Positions 14,919 through 18,711 of a stretch of DNA of 18,711 nucleotides are shown in pieces; position 1 is the first letter of the stretch, and each line of letters begins with the position of its first letter. The position numbers and the translations under genes were made by a program. This DNA is from Anaerolineae bacterium (GTDB lineage Bacteria > Chloroflexota > Anaerolineae > Anaerolineales > UBA4823), in contig JAUXFR010000002.1 in assembly GCA_030622805.1 (NCBI GenBank), positions 1 through 18,711 on the forward strand, in the 5' to 3' direction. The notes below the pieces were generated by a model, which saw only the letters and a list, made by a program, of their open reading frames with translations, had not been told where the DNA came from and ran no database searches.

Positions 14919-15695
14919 CTAACGGAATAAATCCATTTCTCTTGGTCTCAATAGTTCTTTCAAGCTGGAATTACGCAAAGCATACGGAAAACCTCTCACA
15001 TGGACGACCGGTGTCCCTTCTGCTGCCTGACCCATCATCAGGGAAGCTGCCGCAGCTAACTCATCAGCAGCGCCAACTTCAGTGATCTGCAGCTTGAAAT
15101 CAAATAAATCCGGCTGACCACGCAGATCGATTATACCGGGTATACCAGCTAAGCCGATTGAGATGCCAACTGTTCCAAGACGCCATGCGCGCCCGTGCGA
15201 GTCTATGATCAATACGCCCAGCTGCGCCCCACTCGCCTCTTGAAGCTGCTGTCGTATCCTGCAAGCAGAAGCGTCCGGATCTTCGGGTAGCAGCAGCACC
15301 CATTCAGCACCTTTTTGTAGCCTATCAGAAGGCTCTTGCACGTTCGAATGATCGATCCCGGCACTGGCGCAGATAAAACCCAACCTGTGCTCAACAATGA
15401 TCGTCCCCGGGCGCGTCCGGAGCACCTGTTTGCTCTCTCTGAGGATCAGCTCAACCAGACGAGGATCCTTTTCTGTGGACAATGCCAGATTTAGTGCTTC
15501 CGGGGAGGGTTCCACATCATCAAGATTAACCAATCGTCCTTCTGCCTTGGAGACAATCTTTTGTGCGATCACAATCACATCGCCATCAAGCAGCGTGATT
15601 TCTGCCCTCTCCAGTGCCATTAAAATGGCCTTTCCCAGGTCATCACCTTGTTGGATCAGTGGGATATCTGGAAGGGGTGTAAGTGTCAGAGACAT
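14919..15695 (-). CDS. cofE: Coenzyme F420-0:L-glutamate ligase
   Basis: This enzyme adds L-glutamate to F420-0 in a GTP-dependent reaction, building the polyglutamate tail of F420. The 258-residue protein has the family pattern: VIAQKIVSKAEGR (42-54), SAGIDHSNV (111-119), DSHGRAWRLGTVGISIGLAG (165-184), DLRGQPDLF (190-198), and TEVGAADELAAAASLMMGQA (205-224). It is the single-domain archaeal-type enzyme and lacks the C-terminal FMN-binding nitroreductase domain of mycobacterial FbiB, which reduces dehydro-F420-0. This hints at a pathway that makes the saturated form directly, or a reductase encoded elsewhere. It lies 35 nt after the F420 reductase and 2 nt before cofD. Confidence 0.95.
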   Translation of the reverse strand: MSLTLTPLPDIPLIQQGDDLGKAILMALERAEITLLDGDVIVIAQKIVSKAEGRLVNLDDVEPSPEALNLALSTEKDPRLVELILRESKQVLRTRPGTIIVEHRLGFICASAGIDHSNVQEPSDRLQKGAEWVLLLPEDPDASACRIRQQLQEASGAQLGVLIIDSHGRAWRLGTVGISIGLAGIPGIIDLRGQPDLFDFKLQITEVGAADELAAAASLMMGQAAEGTPVVHVRGFPYALRNSSLKELLRPREMDLFR

Positions 15696-15730
15696 CGTGA
15701 TATGAGTTGTCGAGTTATGGGTAAGACTTG

Positions 15731-16405
15731 TTATACATCTAATCCGTTGATTCCAATACTGGCGGTCTTTACGCTGTAATATTTATTCATTTGAATCAGA
15801 ACAGCCGTAAGACCCTCAGCCACGATGGCGCTATCAAGATCGCCGGCATAATACGCACGCATACCACCCGCTTGAACCAGTTTGACGACTTCACTGGCAG
15901 CAGTCTTATCATCTGCAAACACCAGTACATCTGAATCGATGGTTGCGCCAAGGTTCTGCTTGAGCAAGTGCGACGGGACATTCTGCAAGGCTGCCACGAC
16001 CTTTGTCTCTGGTCCGAGCATGTCCTGAGCAATGCGTGCCGCTGATGGTGGCTTGGGTGGTTTTGGATCACGAAATTCCACTCTTGCAGTTGCGTCTACC
16101 AGGATCTTTCCCTTCAGACCGAGCTTCAAACCCTGCAGCGCCGCCTGATGGGCAGTCGCAACCACGGTCAAAACACAAATATCTGCCTGACATGCAGCGT
16201 CGTTGTTCTGCAATCCAGTAATCGAATCAATACTCAGCTTCTCGTTGAGTCTTGTTGCTGTCGCATGAGCTTTCTCAAGCTTTCGCGATCCGATAATGAT
16301 AGGGTAACCAACCGTTGCCCAACGCATCGCCAGACCCGGTCCCTCTTTCCCGGTACCACCCAATATAGCAATAGTCGGTAGTTTTTCCGCTGTGTTATTT
16401 ATCAT
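15731..16405 (-). CDS. npdG: NADPH-dependent F420 reductase
   Basis: This enzyme moves hydride between NADP(H) and F420, keeping the F420 pool reduced for partner oxidoreductases. The 224-residue protein carries an N-terminal Rossmann fold with the dinucleotide motif AILGGTGKEGPGLAMRWA (13-30). The basic turn GSRK (39-42) is expected for NADPH phosphate recognition. Later features are VVATAHQAAL, VDATARVEF, a Pro-rich PKPPKPPSAA loop and VVAALQNVPSHLL, all typical of the family. It is the first gene of the F420 cassette, 68 nt after ssnA. GAGG lies 12 nt before the ATG, a weak ribosome site. It may be read through from ssnA or from an unrecognised promoter in that gap. Confidence 0.92.
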   Translation of the reverse strand: MINNTAEKLPTIAILGGTGKEGPGLAMRWATVGYPIIIGSRKLEKAHATATRLNEKLSIDSITGLQNNDAACQADICVLTVVATAHQAALQGLKLGLKGKILVDATARVEFRDPKPPKPPSAARIAQDMLGPETKVVAALQNVPSHLLKQNLGATIDSDVLVFADDKTAASEVVKLVQAGGMRAYYAGDLDSAIVAEGLTAVLIQMNKYYSVKTASIGINGLDV

Positions 16406-16473
16406 AATTTACAAGTACCTCATTCTCCCACACTTTCTCACCTATCGCCTATTTCCCTGATAAGTGATAATGA

Positions 16474-17838
16474 TTAGGGGACAGGGGGTGAATGAAACTG
16501 CCTATCGTAACGTTCCCATACGCCGGGCGCTAAATCCATGGCACGCGCTGCGACCTCTTGCTCATCTAATGTCAGCAGTTGGCGATCCTTCATCAGAACT
16601 TTGCCAGCCGCGATCGTTGTTGTAATCATGCTTTCATTAAAACCGAAAATAATCTGCCAGGGCAAATTTCCGGTCGTGAATGGCGTATGCGGGTGGTAAT
16701 CCACAAAGATTATGTCAGCAAATGCGCCTTCTGTAAGTGTTCCCAATGGAGCATCCGGGAAGAAAACATTCGCCAGCCGGGCGTTATTATAAACACCCAT
16801 CCGCACCACATCAGCACCATTCATACGTCTCGGGTCTCGATGCCAGAGTTTGTGCATCAGATATGCCGCCTTCCATTCTGCCCACATGGTGTGAGAAAAA
16901 CCATCCGTTCCCAGACAGACAGGCACATCGGCACGCAGTATGCTCTCTACTTCAGCAACTCCTACACCATTATTCATATTGGAGCGCGGCTGGTGGGTGA
17001 CCCAGGTGCCGGTATCAGCCAGCAGCCCAATTTCGTTTGCATCGACGTGCACCGCATGTGCAACAATCGTTCGATCACCGAGAATACCGTGCTGCGCCAG
17101 ACGATCCACCACGCGCAAACCAGATTTCGCCAGGCTGTCGTATTCGTCCACCTCATGTTCAGCCACGTGGATGTGAAAACCAACCCCCTGCGGTACGGAC
17201 TGCCGGCACTTATCAAGTGTTTCATCGGACAGGGTTAAACTGGCATGTAAGCCGAAAGTCGCCGCGACGCGACCTTCAGCAACGTGTGAATTGCGTATAC
17301 GTTCGATAAAACGTACGTTCTCCGCTATCCCTGCCTGTGCTTTATCCTTCCCGTCCCGATCGGTGACCTCGTAGCACAGCACTGCACGCAGACCAGATTT
17401 ATCCACAACATCTGCAATAACGTCCAGAGAGCCCTCGATGGCGTTCGGCGAAGCGTGATGATCGATCAGCGTGGTCGTACCGTGCTTGATTGCATCTACT
17501 AGCATTACTTCAGCAGATGCAGCGACATCCTCCATCCTCAATGAACGGTCAAGCGGCCACCACAACTTCTCCAGTATCTCTGGAAAATCTTTCGGTGCCG
17601 GACCGGGTATCGCCAGACCACGTGCAAACGCGCCATAGAAATGGGTGTGCGCGCAGATATTACCGGGCATAACATACTGACCTCCGGCATCCAATTTCTC
17701 GGCTTGCGGATAGCGGCTCAGCAATTCACGCTGAGGTGCAATCTCAGTAATCCGGTCGCCTTCAATATGAACAGCATAATTTTCCAGCATCCGGTTTGGA
17801 TCTGCCCATGTGATAAGTATCCCATTCGTAATCAACAT
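16474..17838 (-). CDS. ssnA: SsnA-type aminohydrolase (amidohydrolase superfamily)
   Basis: A 454-residue metal-dependent hydrolase of the SsnA branch, which is found with selenium-linked molybdenum hydroxylases and with purine degradation genes; its exact substrate is unresolved. Metal ligands of the TIM-barrel site are visible as H64 and H66 (AHTHFYGAFARG), H224 (HIHVAE), H261 (VAHAVH) and D312 (LGTDGFS). Motifs that match E. coli SsnA rather than generic guanine or cytosine deaminases are KLWWPLDRSL (91-100), IDHHASP (125-131) and PRSNMNN (284-290). There is no signal peptide. It sits between a NUDIX gene and the F420 cassette, downstream of a molybdenum hydroxylase catalytic subunit. The last codons (HSPPVP then stop) are encoded by a C-rich word that nearly matches one elsewhere in the window. 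Confidence 0.92.
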   Translation of the reverse strand: MLITNGILITWADPNRMLENYAVHIEGDRITEIAPQRELLSRYPQAEKLDAGGQYVMPGNICAHTHFYGAFARGLAIPGPAPKDFPEILEKLWWPLDRSLRMEDVAASAEVMLVDAIKHGTTTLIDHHASPNAIEGSLDVIADVVDKSGLRAVLCYEVTDRDGKDKAQAGIAENVRFIERIRNSHVAEGRVAATFGLHASLTLSDETLDKCRQSVPQGVGFHIHVAEHEVDEYDSLAKSGLRVVDRLAQHGILGDRTIVAHAVHVDANEIGLLADTGTWVTHQPRSNMNNGVGVAEVESILRADVPVCLGTDGFSHTMWAEWKAAYLMHKLWHRDPRRMNGADVVRMGVYNNARLANVFFPDAPLGTLTEGAFADIIFVDYHPHTPFTTGNLPWQIIFGFNESMITTTIAAGKVLMKDRQLLTLDEQEVAARAMDLAPGVWERYDRQFHSPPVP

Positions 17839-17856
17839 AATCCTTAATCCTTCATT

Positions 17857-18486
17857 CTAATCGAATACCACCTGCCAATGCTCGTTACCATAAGCCGCAA
17901 ATGCGTCGGAGATAACCCTTAATGGTGTCCGCTCTGCAGAAAGCGACTCCGGTATTTCATTCAAGCTGAAGAATGCCACTTCTGTCGTCTCGTTACTCGT
18001 ACGGGCTTCACCGCCAATAATATTGCATAGAAAGACAATTTTATAGGCATGGAAAACTTCCATTGTACCGAAGCGGTTGGCATCATAGATACCGACCATT
18101 CGCTGCGCTTTCACAAGATATCCAGACTCTTCGAAAACTTCCCGTTCAACAGCTTCTGATGGAATATCACCCACATCTGCCCAGCCACCCGGCATTGTCC
18201 AACCATTATCCATACGCTCGCGCACCATGAGCAATTCGCCATTTTGGAATACCGCCCCCCTCACATCCACTCGTGGCGTTGCATAACCAATCTGCCTGGT
18301 GAAGATCCTGACCAACTCTTCATCATCAAGTTCCGAATGTTGTTCAATGATCTCAGCCGATATCTGGAGCAGCCGTTGGTAGCGTTCGACCTGAAATTCA
18401 TTCTCTGCGTAGTGCTTCCCTGTTTGAGCTAACGCTTGAATTTCCCTCGCCCACTCAAGCCATCGTGATATCTCCTTATTTTCCAT
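17857..18486 (-). CDS. NUDIX hydrolase with Nudix_N domain
   Basis: A 209-residue cytoplasmic pyrophosphohydrolase of a nucleoside-diphosphate derivative, possibly ADP-ribose or a related metabolite. Residues 1-60 are the helical Nudix_N domain (ISRWLEWAREIQALAQTG, then VERYQRLLQISAEI). The NUDIX box is GWADVGD at 101-107 and REVFEESGY at 115-123, preceded by WTMPG. The first conserved Glu of the box is Asp107 here, a conservative change; the REUxEExGU metal site is intact. The ATG is 9 nt after the stop of the molybdenum hydroxylase subunit, with GGAGG 13 nt upstream, inside the end of that gene. The gene ends 18 nt before ssnA, so it belongs to the same operon; a link to purine nucleotide metabolism is plausible but unproven. 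Confidence 0.92.
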   Translation of the reverse strand: MENKEISRWLEWAREIQALAQTGKHYAENEFQVERYQRLLQISAEIIEQHSELDDEELVRIFTRQIGYATPRVDVRGAVFQNGELLMVRERMDNGWTMPGGWADVGDIPSEAVEREVFEESGYLVKAQRMVGIYDANRFGTMEVFHAYKIVFLCNIIGGEARTSNETTEVAFFSLNEIPESLSAERTPLRVISDAFAAYGNEHWQVVFD

Positions 18487-18495
18487 TGTTATTCA

Positions 18496-18711
18496 TCAGC
18501 CTCCGTTTTTACTCAATTGACGGAGGATCTCTTCCTGGTCAACAGGTAGGCGGTCAATCCGGACGCCGACTGCGTTGTAGATTGCATTCGTAATCGCTGG
18601 TGTCGTAGGAATGCTGATGATTTCCCCAATGCCTTTTGCGCCATACGGTCCATCAGCAGTAGGGTGCTCAACGACAATCGAATAAATCTGCGGGGTTTGC
18701 ATAATTGACGG
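18496..18711 (-). CDS. C-terminus of a xanthine dehydrogenase-family molybdopterin subunit, 5' end outside window
   Basis: The frame is open to the right edge; about 71 residues are visible, including codons beyond the first in-frame ATG at 18702, which is therefore internal. The segment matches the C-terminal tail of the molybdopterin domain: GPYGAKGIGE with the catalytic Glu, then IPTTPAITNAIYNAVGVRI and LPVDQEEILRQL. Unlike the 4341-7367 enzyme it keeps both glycines of the KGxGE motif, so it is a distinct, more standard paralogue. It could be the molybdenum partner of the FAD/2Fe-2S fusion at 585-2039, which has no partner beside it, but the 16-kb distance makes that only a suggestion. 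It heads the visible part of the ssnA-F420 operon. Confidence 0.9.
   Translation of the reverse strand, partial: PSIMQTPQIYSIVVEHPTADGPYGAKGIGEIISIPTTPAITNAIYNAVGVRIDRLPVDQEEILRQLSKNGG

Noticed and set aside
16579..17238. Plus-strand frame of 219 codons opposite ssnA
   Set aside because: It is antisense to the catalytic core of a clear SsnA protein; its His/Arg/Cys-rich composition is a mirror of the real gene.
1..18711. Search by eye for CRISPR arrays, insertion sequences, tRNA or rRNA genes, integrases and attachment sites
   Set aside because: No regularly spaced repeats, transposase or integrase motifs, or tRNA-like cloverleafs were seen; gene packing leaves little room for them.

Overview
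The window is a dense bacterial segment with mid-range GC. Nearly all genes are on the minus strand; only glmS is on the plus strand. The gene mix is flavin/iron-sulfur/molybdenum hydroxylases of the xanthine dehydrogenase family, a coenzyme F420 biosynthesis cassette, a luciferase-like F420 oxidoreductase and a signal-peptide phosphodiester glycosidase. This suggests a Chloroflexota (Anaerolineae-like) or similar anaerobic or facultative heterotroph. That assignment is inference from gene content; no rRNA or tRNA is present to prove it.

Left block (1-8643, minus strand, read right to left): PaaI-like thioesterase, FAD subunit of a molybdenum hydroxylase, 2Fe-2S + molybdopterin catalytic subunit (resembling E. 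coli XdhD/YgfN), CBS-containing Mn-dependent pyrophosphatase, XdhC-type cofactor insertion factor, a second FAD subunit fused to its own 2Fe-2S domain, and a conserved protein of unknown function cut by the window edge. Spacings of 3-8 nt, a 4-nt ATGA overlap and an 11-nt gap indicate one or two operons. A possible internal promoter lies before the pyrophosphatase.

Centre (8644-11163): a 631-nt divergent intergenic region followed by glmS. The region has -10-like boxes on both strands and a large structured RNA that I read as a glmS ribozyme. It keeps the GCGC cleavage-site element, the GUUGACGAGGAUG core and the P2 return strand, but has big insertions in P1 and P2. glmS ends in a strong bidirectional terminator shared with a convergent glycosidase-like gene.

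Right block (11159-18711, minus strand, read right to left): the C-terminus of another molybdenum hydroxylase catalytic subunit (cut by the window end), a NUDIX hydrolase, the aminohydrolase SsnA, NADPH:F420 reductase, CofE, CofD, CofC and an F420-type LLM oxidoreductase. A separately promoted, possibly leaderless glycosidase-like membrane-anchored protein follows.

SsnA together with an XdhD-like enzyme and a YgfM-like FAD subunit is the signature of the purine or N-heterocycle hydroxylase clusters known from E. coli and anaerobic purine degraders. The working picture is a heterocycle or purine catabolic island. It carries cofactor support (XdhC, pyrophosphatase) and a complete late F420 pathway, except for FO synthase, which is not in the window.
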